From: Lenzites betulinus
Taxonomy: Eukaryota; Basidiomycota; Agaricomycetes; Polyporales; Polyporaceae
DNA length: 64,000 bases
Direction of reading: 5' to 3'
NCBI GenBank assembly: GCA_022264855.1
Contig: JABYQU010000052.1
Coordinates: 124,001 to 188,000, forward strand
Part shown: positions 1-11,343 of the stretch, piece after piece
How positions within the stretch are numbered: position 1 is the stretch's first letter
Layout of the letters: each line of letters starts with the position of its first letter
The notes under the pieces: model-generated
What the model was told of the DNA's origin: nothing
The model's database searches: none
The model's input: the letters and a program-made list of their open reading frames with translations, nothing else
Made by a program: the position numbers and the translations under genes

Positions 1-311
1 CGGGGGGCGACTCGGTGGGGATGGTGGCGAGGATGGACTTGAGCTCGGCGACGAGCTGGGCGGTGTGCGCGTCGGCGGCGGAGATGGACTTGGGCACGGC
101 GTCCTGGAGGGAGGGTGTGCCCTTCGGGCGGACGGCGCTGGTGATGTTGAGGAGATTCTGGGTGGGGATGCCGGTGATGGTCACGATCTGGTTGGGCGTC
201 GGGGGCGCAAAGCCGCCGATGATGCCTGTGCAGACGGGTGAGCTCGATGGCGGGCAGATGGGCGGGCGACATACCGTGCTGGAGGCGGAGGGAAAACTCG
301 GGGATGGACAT
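1..311 (-). CDS. conserved fungal protein of unknown function, N-terminal part only
   Basis: The gene runs off the left edge, so only the first two exons are seen. The ATG is at 311; exon 1 is 311-275, the intron 274-226 starts GTATGT and ends CAG, and exon 2 continues from 225 to beyond base 1. The joined frame is open and begins MSIPEFSLRLQHG, followed by a Pro/Thr-rich stretch (FAPPTPNQIVTITG) and a polar region. No signal peptide or catalytic motif is visible in the ~85 residues available. It lies head-to-tail with the recyclin gene, about 140 nt downstream of its stop. I do not recognise the family. The exon structure is moderately sure, the function unknown. Confidence 0.6.
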   Translation of the reverse strand, partial: MSIPEFSLRLQHGMSPAHLPAIELTRLHRHHRRLCAPDAQPDRDHHRHPHPESPQHHQRRPPEGHTLPPGRRAQVHLRRRRAHRPARRRAQVHPRHHPHRVAP

Positions 312-449
312 GGTGGCGAGGAGGAGGAGGCGAATGAGGAGCGCACAGTACTGGGCGCAGTTAAGAGGCACAGACGCCCGTGGGTGACGTCACGTGGGCG
401 CCAGCCCGACGCTAACAAACGAGACTCCTCCTTGAACGACAACGCGATG

Positions 450-3400
450 CTAGCAGACGACACAGTCCTCCTTGAAGGACAGATTGTACATCGTCTTGTC
501 CACCGTCTTCTCGATCTTCTTCCAGTCCGACCGCCGCTGGATGAACTCGTAGATGTCCTGCGCGCCGCGTCAGCCATCGCACTCGCACCCGCACCCGCCG
601 CTGCGCACCTCTGGCCGGTACGCGCCCCCGTACCGCGTCACGTCCCGCACGATCTGCGCCAGGTCCTTCGCGTCCTCCACCACATAAACATGCCCCAGCA
701 TCTTCAAGTACGCAAACTCAGACGTGATGCTCGCCACCCGCAGCGACGCGATGAACGTGTGGTACGCGTTCAGGTCCGCGATCACCTGGAACCCGCCGTT
801 CAGCGAGATGATCTGCCGCTTCAGGTGCTTCTGCAGGATCCTGCCACCGCGCCCACAGTGTTTAGCCTCGCTCGCGCACGCAAGTGGCGCGGGTGCTTAC
901 GCGATAAGCCGGATCCCCACCTCCTGGTAGAACACCTCCAGCACCTCCTTGCTCGTGCTCCCCTTCAGCAGCTGGCAGTGCATCTGCAGGCACTTGATTG
1001 CCTCCCGGCACCCCTCCGTCGGCCCGAGCTCCAGCGGGCTGTCCTCTGGCGGGTAGTACTCGCGTGGCTTCGTGAGCTTCAGAATGATGTGCTCAACCTG
1101 CGCGCGTTAGCCTACATGCATCCACCGTCCGAGCGAACGCACCTGGTTCATCAGCGCGTCCGTCGCAGCGTTCAGTCCGCCCGCGACGCAGTCATCCAGC
1201 ACATCCTCAAAGTGCTTCTTCTCCCGCACCACCGTGTTTAGAAAGTCGTGTCGATCGATATGCGGTGCCTGCCCACACCAGTCAGCCCGCGCAGACGATA
1301 CCGAGCACTAGCACGCACCAGCTCCTTGTCAAAGTACACCTGCATCATCGACTGCATCGTGTCCCCAATATGCACCAGCTCAAAGAACTGCAGCAGCGGC
1401 GCGACGCTCTTCGTCTCCTCGTGCTCCGCCGGCTGAAACGACCGCATCTGCTGAATGGCACTGCACAGACGTCAGCACACTGTATGTCCTAAATGCATGT
1501 ACGCACCCGTCGAAACCAGGCTTGATGTGCCGCTCGCCCAGCGCCTGCAGCAGCAGCACGAAGATCTCCTCGATCGTGTCCCGCACGCGATGTCCGTACT
1601 CGCCCGGGTACCCCGAGAACGTCTCTGCGCGCTTCATCGACTCGCGGTCAGCGTGGATCAGCTCCAGCGCCGTGTCGAGCGAGAGCAGCAGGTCCAGATT
1701 GTCGAGCGCAGGCGGCGCATGCGACGCGCTCTTCGTAGAGTCCGCCGAGACCGACGTCGCCGTGGTGCTCAGCGAGTCCGCCGTCGTCGACACGGTCATC
1801 GAAGCTACAGCCACCGTATCGTCAGCGCAGCCCACCGCACGCCCGCCACCCCACTCACATCTTGCCGTCGCCGTGCTCTCCCTCTTCTCATCCACCTTCT
1901 CCTTCTCCTCCACCTCCTCATCCTCCTCGTCTCCTCCAACATCAAACAGCGCCTCATCCCCGCCCTTCTCAAAATCCCGCACATACCCGTCCTTCGCGCC
2001 CGCATTCCACGAGCCCATGCGCGCAAACGGGAACGGCCCCTGCCCCACCGCGCCCGTCCCGCCCCACCTTTGCGGGTTGAGCATCGCGATGCCCTGCACG
2101 GCCGCGCTGCCGCCCGTCGTGAGCGCCGCGCCGACGGCCTTGCCGACCGTGCGCGGCACGATCGTGACGGGGAGCAGCAGCACGTCCGTGAACGACGCGA
2201 GCACCGTGCGCTTCACCTGCGCGGGGTTGTGCGAGCCGAGGAAGCGCGCCGTGTCCGCGCTCGGCGTCGCGCTCGCCGCCGCGCTGTGTTCCGAGAGCTG
2301 CTGCGGGTCAGCGCGGGTCCATTAGCATATATACGAAACGTACAGTCTTCTCCCATGCTCGGCATGTCATCTCGAAGCTCTGCTTCACGAACTCGACCTC
2401 CTCGTCGAGGTACTCGTCCATGTTCGGCTCGAACATCCTGTACCTGTGGGACCGTCAGCAGGGAGCAATGCGCGCAGCACGGGTGACTGACACGACGTCC
2501 TCGGCTTTTGTTTTTGGGAACTGCGGGTCCTTCGCGGACGCGACCTTGACGATAACGTCCACCATCCGCCACGCCTCCTTGAAGCTGGCGGCAGACGCTT
2601 TGAGAAATATCTCGTTGGAAATCTCGCGTGCGCGTGTCAGCAGCGACGTCACGTATTCTCCTACCTACGCGGTGTCAGCGCGCACCCCACAAGAGCAGCA
2701 TGCCACTCACCACTTCGTTCGCGAGCCTGTCTGCGAACGCGATGAGCACGTTCGCATCGGGCGGAAACACGCGCACGGCGCGCGACCCATGCTCCTCGAG
2801 CGCGCCCAGTATCTCCACCACGAACTCGTCCATCGCCGTAAAGTCCAGCCCCTCGTCCGCGCTGCCCACCGTCAGCTCCTGCACACCGCCATAGAGATGC
2901 ACACGCACGTAAAGTTGTCCAGCGGCCTCCACTTGCTCTGCTCGTAGAAGATCTCGCGCTTCTCCGCCCAGACCTTCCCGAGCTCCCACTCCGCGCCCGC
3001 GCCGTCCCACACCTCCCAGCTCGCCTCCGCCGCCTCGCGCATCCCCGCCTCGTCCCCCTTCCCGTCCGCGACGTCAAACGCCGTCAGCAGCCCGTCCTCG
3101 AAGCGGTCCACGGCCGCCCTGAGCGCCGCGCCGCGCGCCTCCCACTCCCTCAGCGGCTTCACCGCCGGGGACAGGAAGCGCGAGAGCAGACGCAGCGTGT
3201 GCGCCTGGCTGCGCAGCGGCGGCGCCGGGGACGGGAACAGGCTCGACAGCACCGCATGCGGCGGGGCGTCGAGCGCCGCCAGCAGCGGCTTCAGCAGCGC
3301 GTGCGCGCGCACATACTTTGCGCGGAAGCCCGTCTTCGCCACCGCCGCGGGCGGGGGGACGTTCGCAAAGCGCGGCGTCGCGGGGCTGAACGCGCCGACA

Positions 3401-3864
3401 AAGTCGCCCATCTCGCCGGCCTGCGCGCCGACGGCCGCAAAGTCGCCAAAGTCGTCGTCCGCGGCCTCGGGCGCGAGGGTCGGCGGGGCGTGCGTGCGGC
3501 TGAGGCCGTTCTGGACCTTGACCTTGTCGTCGAGGGCGTCGAGGACGGGGCCGAGGCGGGCGGTGTCGAGGCCGAAGGCGGCCCAGCGGGCCTCCCAGAC
3601 GCGTTCGTCGCGGGCGAGGTTGCCGAGGGCGCGGGAGCAGCGGGCGTAGGCGGGGATGTCGGGGACAGCGAGGAAGGTGAGGATGAGGATGTGGACGTCG
3701 ACGGGGAGGCGGCCGATGACCTGGAACGGGGCGGGTGCTTGGACTCGCCTCGACGAGAGCACTGGCTTGGCCGCCGTCGAGAACCGCTTCGAGGACGAGG
3801 GGGTCGAGGGCGGGGCGGGGGCGTTATAGAGCCGCACGGGCTCGAGTGTTGCGAACTTGTCCAT
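450..3864 (-). CDS. RCY1: Recyclin-1-like F-box protein with Sec10-like domain
   Basis: Recyclins are F-box proteins that act in endocytic recycling and exocyst-related trafficking through a Sec10-like helical region. The first exon (3864 to about 2917) carries an F-box near residues 50-95 (IGRLPVDVHILILTFLAVPD, then a Cys-Ser-Arg-Ala-Leu turn) followed by a long linker. Later exons give the helical Sec10-like part: EFVVEILGALEEHG, REISNEIFLKASAASF, VTIVPRTVGKAVGAA and, near the end, QRRSDWKKIEKTVDKTMYNL. The last codons are Val-Val-Cys and TAG at 452-450. The join after the first exon uses a 47-nt GTGCGT..GCAG intron and gives FTADEGLDFTAMDEF, as expected in the family. An acidic low-complexity insert lies around 1900-1960. 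At least eight introns are needed. Total length of roughly 850-900 aa fits the family. Confidence 0.82.
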
Positions 3865-4254
3865 CCGGGCAGTGAATTAATGCAGATATCTATGCGAGAG
3901 CAGACGACAACGACATGTACAGTGCAGCACAGAGCTGAGAGAGTGAGCAGATCGGAGAGAGACTTTACGGCGGTGGCGGTTCGAGCACAAGGTTAAGGCA
4001 GGCGCGGCTGCGCTCGACGGGATCAAATACACGCGATTCGAATTATGATACACAGTCCGATCTCTAAGTATACATGGTGGCTATTCTAGAGTGTTGGAGC
4101 ACAAAGTCCAGACGCGGGATTATACACGGTGTACGCATGTGTGGCAGGTGAGGCTTGTAGAAGAGACTACGGGCGAAGCGCGTCAATGTGCGGGCCGAGG
4201 ATGGTACCACAAATGACAATACGTACGGCAGCGACAATGCGAGTGATCAGACGT

Positions 4255-4543
4255 TTAGCAGCAGAAGCAGGGGATTGGGATGATGTAACATATGCTGCCG
4301 TCCTGCGCGGAGAGAAACGGGTGAGAGGGCTGCGGCGGGAGTAGAACGGGGGAGACGTACGGGGCAGGGCACGCAGCCGCCACGGATGCGCTGCGCGGGA
4401 CCCGTCTCGTTCTCAGCCTTGGCGGGGGCAGAGGACATGGTGGGGACCGGCGAGGGCTGCGACTGCACCGGCTGCGCGCCGTCGGGGGAGGGGAGGTGGG
4501 CCGAGGGCGGGTAGGTGAGCGAGTGGGACGTGCTGGGAGACAT
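4255..4543 (-). CDS. small Pro/Ser-rich protein with Cys-rich hydrophobic tail (76 aa)
   Basis: Two exons: 4543-4361 (61 codons) and 4302-4255 (15 codons plus TAA), joined by a GTACGT..GCAG intron in phase 0. The N-terminal two thirds are Pro/Ser-rich and probably disordered. The C-terminus reads IRGGCVPCP, then DGSICYIIPIPCFCC: six cysteines around one short hydrophobic stretch. Such CxxC plus CCxCC tails resemble Cys-rich membrane-anchored or palmitoylated small proteins (CYSTM-like), but this is only resemblance. A TATA-like box lies about 90 nt upstream, and a tRNA-Pro gene starts about 170 nt upstream on the other strand. The function is unknown. Confidence 0.7.
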
Positions 4544-4630
4544 GGTCGTCGTGCGGGGCGTGCTGGGCGTCGTCGTGGCTGTCGTGGTCGTCGTGGTCGC
4601 TGTGTGAGGGAGGGAGAGAGCGAGCTCGAG

Positions 4631-4637
4631 TTATATA
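4631..4637 (-). promoter_or_regulatory. TATA-like box of the Cys-tailed small protein
   Basis: TATATAA on the minus strand, about 90 nt upstream of the ATG at 4543. Confidence 0.5.
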
Positions 4638-4716
4638 GGACGAGACGGGAGGAGCTGGGTATGACGTAGTGCTGCGTGTTGCAGGGTATGATGCTACAGG
4701 AGGGACGGCTTACACC

Positions 4717-4800
4717 GGCCCAATGGTCTAGAGGTAAGATACTTGCTTTGGGAGTTTATCCGCTTGCAAGGGATCCCGGGTTCGAATCCCGGTTGGGCCC
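4717..4800 (+). tRNA. tRNA-Pro (anticodon TGG) with a ~12-nt intron
   Basis: The 7-bp acceptor stem GGCCCAA (4717-4723) pairs with TTGGGCC (4793-4799), followed by discriminator C. The T arm contains CCCGGGTTCGAATCCCGG. The anticodon stem is CTTGC/GCAAG; the loop starts TTTGGG, placing TGG at positions 34-36. About 12 extra bases sit directly after the base 3' of the anticodon, the usual position of eukaryotic nuclear tRNA introns. The internal B box GGTTCGAATCC is intact. Confidence 0.93.
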
Positions 4801-4805
4801 TTTTT
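4801..4805 (+). terminator. RNA polymerase III terminator of tRNA-Pro
   Basis: A run of five T directly follows the tRNA 3' end, the usual Pol III stop. Confidence 0.75.
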
Positions 4806-5005
4806 GCCCTTCTAGTACCCTAACTAATACTCTAACTAACTCAATATAGGCTTCTTAAAGTCAAACGTTAAACGCGTCGAGTGAAACTGCGTAACTCTAA
4901 CAAGGTTGCGTTCAGACTCCTACAAGAACATACATACCGTTTTCGGGTTGTACTTTATCGAACGGTCTGCACTGACTCACTCACCCGCTCAGTCGACGAC
5001 GGCCG

Positions 5006-6995
5006 ATGCATCCGCGCAACCCATACAAAACGCCGCCCGACTTCCTCGTCCTCGCCGACGCCCATCCCCCGCTTCGTGAGCAGTAGGTGCTTCGGTCCCC
5101 TTCACCGCCCGGCTACATTCGCTCTAACAACCCTTCGCCACCCTAGCATCATTCACACTCCGAACGGGCCCTCCATCGACTTCAGGAACGACGCTTCACA
5201 GAGGTACCCCGTTACTCAACTTCCCCGCAGTACACCTTACTTACGCCACACAGAGCACTCACTGAGGCATTTCTTTCGCGCGACTTTGCCATACGCATCA
5301 CCCTTCCTCCCGCACGGCTGTGCCCCCCGGTAGATATCTCTGCCTATCATTGAACGAATATTCGTTAATATCTTCTCAGGTTCCGAACAGGTCCGCGCGC
5401 GCATATCCTGCGCTCTTGTCAGGTGTATACTGACCATAAATCTACAGACTAAACTATATCCTCTGGCTAGAGGATGTTGCAAACGTCGTCTCTCTTGTAC
5501 TAGGACAAAACGCCGACCGACACGTCCGTGGCTTGGACATGTATGTTGTTCGAATGCCTCCGCAATACAGTCCTCTCATTTCTTACAGTGGAACAGGCGC
5601 ATCCGTGATTTACCCACTGCTCGGATGTCGAACATGCCCCAGCTGGACATTCGTCGCAACCGGTGCGCCCTGCCGCGTCCCTCATGCCCTTGCGCCGCTC
5701 ACAACTAACTGTAGAGATTGACGAGCTTTCCCTCTCGTCCGCGCGCGATAATGTCCAACGCAACGGCCTCCAAGCCCGAATAGAGGTGCGCAAAGCCGAC
5801 CCCGCCGCGCCCATCCTCGCGCCGCTTTTCGAAAGGTCCGCACACCGCGCATATCGTACAGCGTGCAGCACTGACCAAACCACAGCGATGCCCCGCCATA
5901 TGACTTCACAATGTGCAATCCGCCCTTCTACGGCAGCCGCGAAGAGGTCCAGCAATCCGCCGAAGGCAAGGAGGTCGGCCCGAACGCGGTAGGCTATATG
6001 CGCTTCGCCTGCTACCCACGAACTCACGTATATAAGGTATGCACAGGGGCGGACGTCGAGATGATCACCCCAGGAGGGGAGGCTGCGTTTGTCGGACAAA
6101 TGGTCGCCGAAAGCCTCGCCGTGCGAGATCGATGCAGGTAATCCAGCACTAATGGCAAAGCGCGACCGGGACTAACGCACGTATCGCGCACAGATGGTTC
6201 ACCTCGATGCTCGGCAAGATGTCGTCTCTGACGCACCTCGTCCAGACCTTCCGGGATAACAAGGTATGCCACGTGTCACTCTCACGCATACATCCCCTCA
6301 CCAACGACCAGATCGACGACTACGCGATCACCGAACTAGTACAAGGCCAAACCCGGCGCTGGGTAATCGCATGGTCATTCTCCGACATCCGCCTGCCCGA
6401 TGTACGCCTTCCTCCCCATTCCACTTCATCCCATCTCCGTCTCACACCCACTCACCTCCCCCAGTCCCTAGGCCGCCTCCCGCACCAAAACACCCACCAC
6501 CCCGCCCAGCCCCGCAACACCCTCCACCAGCCGCTCCCGCACGCCCCCTCCGTCCCGCACGCCGCATCCGCCACGCGCTCAACCCTCGCCTCCATCGATG
6601 GCCTCAGCATGCACGACACCCCTCACGACCAGCTCTCCCCCTCCCCCTCCCCTTCCCCTTCCCCTCCCCCTTCCACCACTCCCGCTCCCGCGCTCGACGT
6701 GCTCGTCTCCATCCCAGGTGACACCTGGTCCCGCGCCGCCCGCCGGCGCAAGCTGCAGCAGCACCGCATGGACGTCGAGGCCTCTGCCTCCGCCGCGGCC
6801 GCGCCGTCGCTCGTCTGTCGGGTGCGGTGCGAAGGAGCAGACGGCGGAGAGACCAGAGACGGCGACGGGCACACGACGGCGGGACTCGTGTTCGACTGGC
6901 TGCGCGGGCGGGACCGGGCGCTGTTCGAGAGCTTCGCGAGCCACGTCGGGCGCAAGGTCGGCGCCGCCTCCCAGGCACCCAAAGGAGCTGCGTAG
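5006..6995 (+). CDS. METTL16: U6 snRNA / mRNA m6A methyltransferase, METTL16 family
   Basis: METTL16-type enzymes methylate an adenosine in U6 snRNA and selected structured RNAs using S-adenosylmethionine. The start MHPRNPYKTPPDF matches the conserved N-terminus of the family. Spliced exons give RLNYILWLEDV, the SAM-binding loop GTGASVIYPLLG, an acidic EIDELS strand end, and the catalytic NPPF tetrad in DFTMCNPPFYGS. Downstream come GGEAAFVGQMVAESL, WFTSMLGKMSSL and RRWVIAWSFSD. The C-terminal exon has a long Pro/Ser/His-rich insert (about 6480-6700), then a basic helix and a hydrophobic segment resembling the VCR region. About ten short introns are present; exon 1 is 5006-5082 with donor GTAGGT. 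Protein length is about 500 aa. Confidence 0.88.
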
Positions 6996-8074
6996 TAGAG
7001 GTAGAGAGGTAATGTATTTCCCTACGTTCCCGGCGACGTCTCGAGCTCACGGCGTGGTGCTATACAGGTATAATCAATAGAGCGACATATAATTTCGAGT
7101 TTAAGACCGGCTTTGTGGGTGCTTGTGGCGATCGACTGCGTTCTGACGGTAAACCGTCTGATATCTGGACACCGCGCGTATGTCTGTAGGTAGGCCAGTG
7201 GACGAGCGGGCCCGTGCTCGCCTCTCGAACCTCAAGATTTAAATCCCTTCAACAACAGTACTCGAAAACCTGGAGCCAACCAGCCCTCCCGGATGAGCCC
7301 CGACGCTGACCGCATCTCGCACTAACTGAACCCCAACCCAAGCTGGTCCTATATCCCGCTAACCAGGGCCACGCCCGAAGCCCGCCTGTACACATCCCCG
7401 CCTTCACCCGCCACAGCCCACAACTCCCGCACTGACTACCCCGAGCCCCCAGCGCCGCGGCTCAGCCCCGTCGCGAAACAAAGGACCCGCCACCCAAAGC
7501 ATGACTTGGCGCGCGGCCGCGCAGCGCGTCCTCAAGATCAAGTACAACAGTGCTATCGGCCACCAGGCCCTATGCCGATGTCCCAGCAGCTGCGGCCCAA
7601 CCGAGAAGCACACCCCCAAACGTCGACGTCCCCGCCGTCCCTCCTCTCACGTCGTCTGTGCTACGCCGCCTCATGGGCAACCAAGCGAGGACAGACCTGC
7701 GCCGCGTGTCGGGTCCCGGGAAGCGGTGAGCGCAGGGAGTACTAGTGGCAGCCTGCCCGTCTCCTGCGGGCCGCTGGCAGGCCCTCGCACGGCGCGTCTG
7801 GAGACACTGGCATGGCTGTATGTGTTACCCGGGCGGAGCACCAGCTTCCGTCCTGCACAGACATATTCTGTCAAGAGGGCTGCTACTTCGGTCTGCCCCA
7901 CCTCATGTTCGCTTTGGCTCCGTCGCGCGTTCTCGATCTCTATCTCTGGCATGAGCTTGGACAGTGTCGCGATAATGGGGCCCGCCTATGGATGTTCTCC
8001 AAGATCGATAACAATAAAAAACATCCACTCAGTGGATCACGGGTAAGTACTGTCCGCACTCCCTCACTCAAGTC
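6996..8074. other. no supported gene
   Basis: About 1.1 kb between the METTL16 stop and the 8.1-kb relic. Short open frames occur (for example 7501-8046), but they lack recognisable domains or consistent splice sites. The end (about 7990-8040) is roughly 80% similar over about 40 bp to 30595-30640. Confidence 0.5.
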
Positions 8075-8190
8075 CTGCGTCTGGGCACCGAACATCAGAC
8101 ATCGCTGTGGACATCGCACGCGCAGGACAAAAGGATGCATCGCTCGAGGCGCAAACTCGGATGTGAAGAATAAGCTGTGCTGCCGGTAAG
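8075..8190 (+). pseudogene. relic of the Zn2Cys6-like gene found at 32.2 kb
   Basis: The stretch CTGCGTCTGGGCACCGAAC and following bases match the intron and the start of exon 2 of the gene at 32240-33113 (CTGTGTCTGGACACCGAAC), continuing into a degenerate version of its CxxC-QRRK-C segment. There is no upstream exon and the frame is not maintained. Confidence 0.5.
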
Positions 8191-8352
8191 TACAATGTAA
8201 ATGCGAGGTCCTCAGATGAGGAAATATATACAGCATGTAAGCGTCGGCGCAGTCGACGGGATGGTAGTATGATAATGATAGCCAGATGGTGCTTCTCCTC
8301 GGCCTTTGCTCGCTTTTCGCTTCTCACCCCCATGCGCATCCCAAACAGACAA

Positions 8353-9785
8353 TCACTGCGAGCGCCGCCGCTCCTCCGCTGCCGCCGCCTCCGCATCCGC
8401 ACCCACCTCCACCGGGGCGAGCTCCTCCATCTTGATATCGCCCGCGCCCTTCCGGATATCGAGCGCCGAGTCGTCCGGGTAGGACGCGAACCCCGACGTC
8501 GTCGTGTCCGTCGTGAGCCCCGGCGCGGACGTCGAAAACGTGACCGTGCGGCCGTGCTCGAACCGCAGCGTCGACATGTGCGCCGTGCCCGCGCCCCCGC
8601 CAGGCCCGGACCCGCGTCGCGTCGCCGCGGACTCGAAGTCGCCCGCGGTGAGGCCCAGCACGGACATCACGATGATCATCGTCGGCACGATTCCCTGCTC
8701 GCGCGCGTCAGCGCTCGACTTGGAGGGACGAGAGCGGGCGGAACGTACCGTGAGCTGCGCGATGGGGTCGTAGACGATGTAGAACGCGTTGCTGCCGATG
8801 AAGTAGAGCGTGATCTCGACGATAAGCGCGAACGAGTAGATCATCGCGCTCTCGACGATCAGCACGAGCGCCTTCGTGTACCGGAACGTCGAATTCAGCC
8901 CGAACTCCTTCGCGTCGCGCGTGGTGAACCTGGGCGCGGGCGCGCGGCGTCAGCACGGACTCGCCGTGGCGGGCAATGCGGGGCGTACCAGATGCGTGCG
9001 GCGATGAGCGTGGTGGCGACGACGTTCGTGACCAGGGACAGCGAGAAGAGCGAGCCGTTCCAGCGCTCGAGTTCCTGTGGGTCCCAGTCAGGCGCGACGT
9101 GCAGGACTGAATGGGGCAGGCGGACGCACATTTGCGAAGGCGCTGTGCACCGTTTTCGCCTCCGCGAAGATGATCGCCTGGGAAAAGCCACACACTGTTC
9201 GTCGCGCTTCAGCACTCCGTTTGCCCCCCGAGCAGCAGAGCACACTCACCGGCGGACGCGATGATGAGCAGGATGGGGACGACGCACACCCGCCAGTTCC
9301 CGCCCCATACGTGCCAGCACCGCCACACCTGGGTGATCGTCAGACCCGCGCGCATTTTTCATGCATGCACACTCACGACGATGCTGTCGCCCAGGATGGA
9401 GTTCACGGAGTGGATGGTGACCTTCGCGACGTTGGGCGGGGTGGACACGTCGGAAAAGTACGCGCCAGGCCCGCCGGGCATGTCGCGGAGGTCGATGAAG
9501 CCCCAGATGAGGCGGCAGAAGCCGAGCGCGACATGGACGGTCGAGAAGCAGAACATGAGCACGGCGACCCAGAAGATGATGGGCGTGACCTTGCGCGTGT
9601 GTCGGAAACGCAGGATGTACACATACGAGCTGAAGAGACAGATGTTGATGCCTGCAGACGTCGGTGGCGGCGGGGTCAGCTCCGCGAGCCGACGTGGGGA
9701 TCGTGGCGCACGTACCGTAGAACAGGGTCTCGAGCCAGATGGCGGTGAGGTAGGCCTTGTCGAGGGGGATGAATGCGACGCCCAT
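8353..9785 (-). CDS. seven-transmembrane protein of an agaricomycete family
   Basis: Exons read from ATG 9785: MGVAFIPLDKAYLTAIWLE; then INICLFSSYVYILRF and FWVAVLMFCFSTVHVALGF; then CVVPILLIIASA; then SLVTNVVATTLIAARIW; then ALVLIVESAMIYSFALIV followed by TLYFIGSNAFYIVYD; finally GIVPTMIIVMSVLGL. That gives about seven hydrophobic helices. The C-terminal tail is cytosolic-looking, polar and acidic, ending at 8353. About five short introns with GTACGT/GTGAGT donors separate the exons, often at or near helix ends. The topology resembles fungal GPCR-like orphan families that are abundant in Agaricomycetes; no ligand or G-protein motif can be asserted. Confidence 0.78.
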
Positions 9786-10614
9786 GGTGCCGAACGACGG
9801 TGCACGGTCGCGGACGGGAGGAGGAGGACACGAAGGACTCGGATGATGGGGCAGCCGGAGGAATATTGACGAGCACGGCTCCGGTACTTATCCACCCCAT
9901 GCCAAGTCACCCGACGCTCCTTCCTTCTCAAATGCAACATACCGCTCTGCATGTCGCGGTCGCCCAAGTGCACACGGGGACATGACGATGAGCTGCGGGC
10001 CCAGCTTCTGTTCCGGATTGCACATCAATTGTTGATTCCTGACAGATGCCATCGCGCTCCCCGGTCCCCAATTTCCTCTCTCCAGCGACCAATCCCTGCG
10101 TGATCTTCATATCAACCCAGCCACATGTGCCCTATGTTCCCACCCATCCCGTGCGTCACTCTCATTCGTCTCTCTTCTTTATCAAAGCACTCGTCCTCAC
10201 TGTCTAACCTAATCCACCGACATGATTCTTAAAACCCCGACGAAGCAAGGCGTATACATGGTGCGAGTTGACTTACCAGTCGCTTTTCCCACACCGTGCC
10301 TCGTGCTCCATGGAATCTACGCACGATAAACAAATGGTTTGTTGAGTATTTCGCGACCAATCAATGATAGGCCCGCGGACTGCACTAAGACGAACCAGTT
10401 TGTATCTGCACTGCCCAGCCAATCTGGATGCCTGCGAAGCAGATGCCCGCCACAAGGTGGATATCCGCAAGCGCACAGATCCCACCGATGCTCGAGCACC
10501 AGCACTACGGTGTAGACCCTTGTAGACCGGCCCGCCACGTTGGGAGATCACCAGAACATATTTCAGAACATGCCCTGTGCCAGGTCCCAGGTCCCAACGC
10601 AGGAGCAACACACG
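9786..10614. other. intergenic, no supported gene
   Basis: Spacer between the 7TM gene and the F-box relic. About 10490-10614 retains weak similarity to the 3' flank of the intact F-box gene (around 11220-11345), so it belongs to the same duplicated block. Confidence 0.45.
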
Positions 10615-11210
10615 CTAAGCAAGGAATCCGGGAAACCCGCATTCCCACGCGGCCGCCCTCCAGCACGACCGTCCTCGACGTTCGTCCACGGATGCCGCCT
10701 GTAGGAGCCGCACGAGGCATCTCGTAGAGTCGAACCTCTCCAAGGTGCCCTCCGCCCTCGTCCCACCCTTCGAGCTGGTATCGACTCGGGGCCACTCCGT
10801 CCACACAGTGAGCGTGAGCGTGCGCGGCGCCTGGCACGACGCGAGCGCACCCAACAAGTCCTCCTGCACATGCCGCGGTCAACGCCGATGCGCCAGTCCA
10901 ACAGGGGCATCAAAAGAGGTGCTTACCATAACCGATCGAGCCCACATCGACGTGAGTGTACTGGGTGAGGGAGCGCAGGCCGTCCATAATAGGCTCCGCG
11001 AAGGAGAGTCGGCCACCAATAGCGAGCTCGAAGTGCGCCATCCCCTCCCCCGGGCCCTGGAACACAACGAGCCGCTCATTCGTAAGAGACTGCCGGAAAT
11101 CGCTCGGCCGGCCGTCGAGCTCGAGGACGCATGGGCAGACGTGAACAAGCACAGGGCCGAGCACGTGCAGATTCGCGGTTACGGCCTGCCACTCCATGGG
11201 TCGCACGGCT
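10615..11210 (-). pseudogene. truncated tandem copy of the F-box protein gene
   Basis: Two pieces match the C-terminal part of the gene at 11344-12859. The first, about 11200-10925, encodes VLGPVLVHVCPCVLELDG and ends at THVDVGS like the parent exon 1. The second, about 10860-10615, starts EDLLGALASCQAPRTLT like the parent exon 2. The F-box and the first ~270 residues are missing. The second part has lost about 20 codons and drifts out of the parental frame after ERFDS. Same strand and order as the parent, so a tandem duplication followed by decay. Confidence 0.7.
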
Positions 11211-11343
11211 GCTCTCCCGGATGTCCGAGCACCAGCAGTACTACACCGTAGCGCTGCAAATGTCAGAGCCCGCCGCTTCCAGTGATCGCGCCGAAGCATA
11301 ATTCAAAACGCACTCTTCGTTAGACTCCCGTGCGCGACACAAG

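Noticed and set aside
15..1241. 408-codon plus-strand frame over the recyclin gene
   Set aside because: It is antisense to well-conserved exons, has no domain, and reflects high GC content.
2872..2920. Apparent frameshift in the recyclin gene near the A3 tract at 2910
   Set aside because: A 47-nt intron (GTGCGT..GCAG, with a CTGAC branch-like site) joins the frames and gives the expected FTADEGLDFTAMDEF, so no error is needed.
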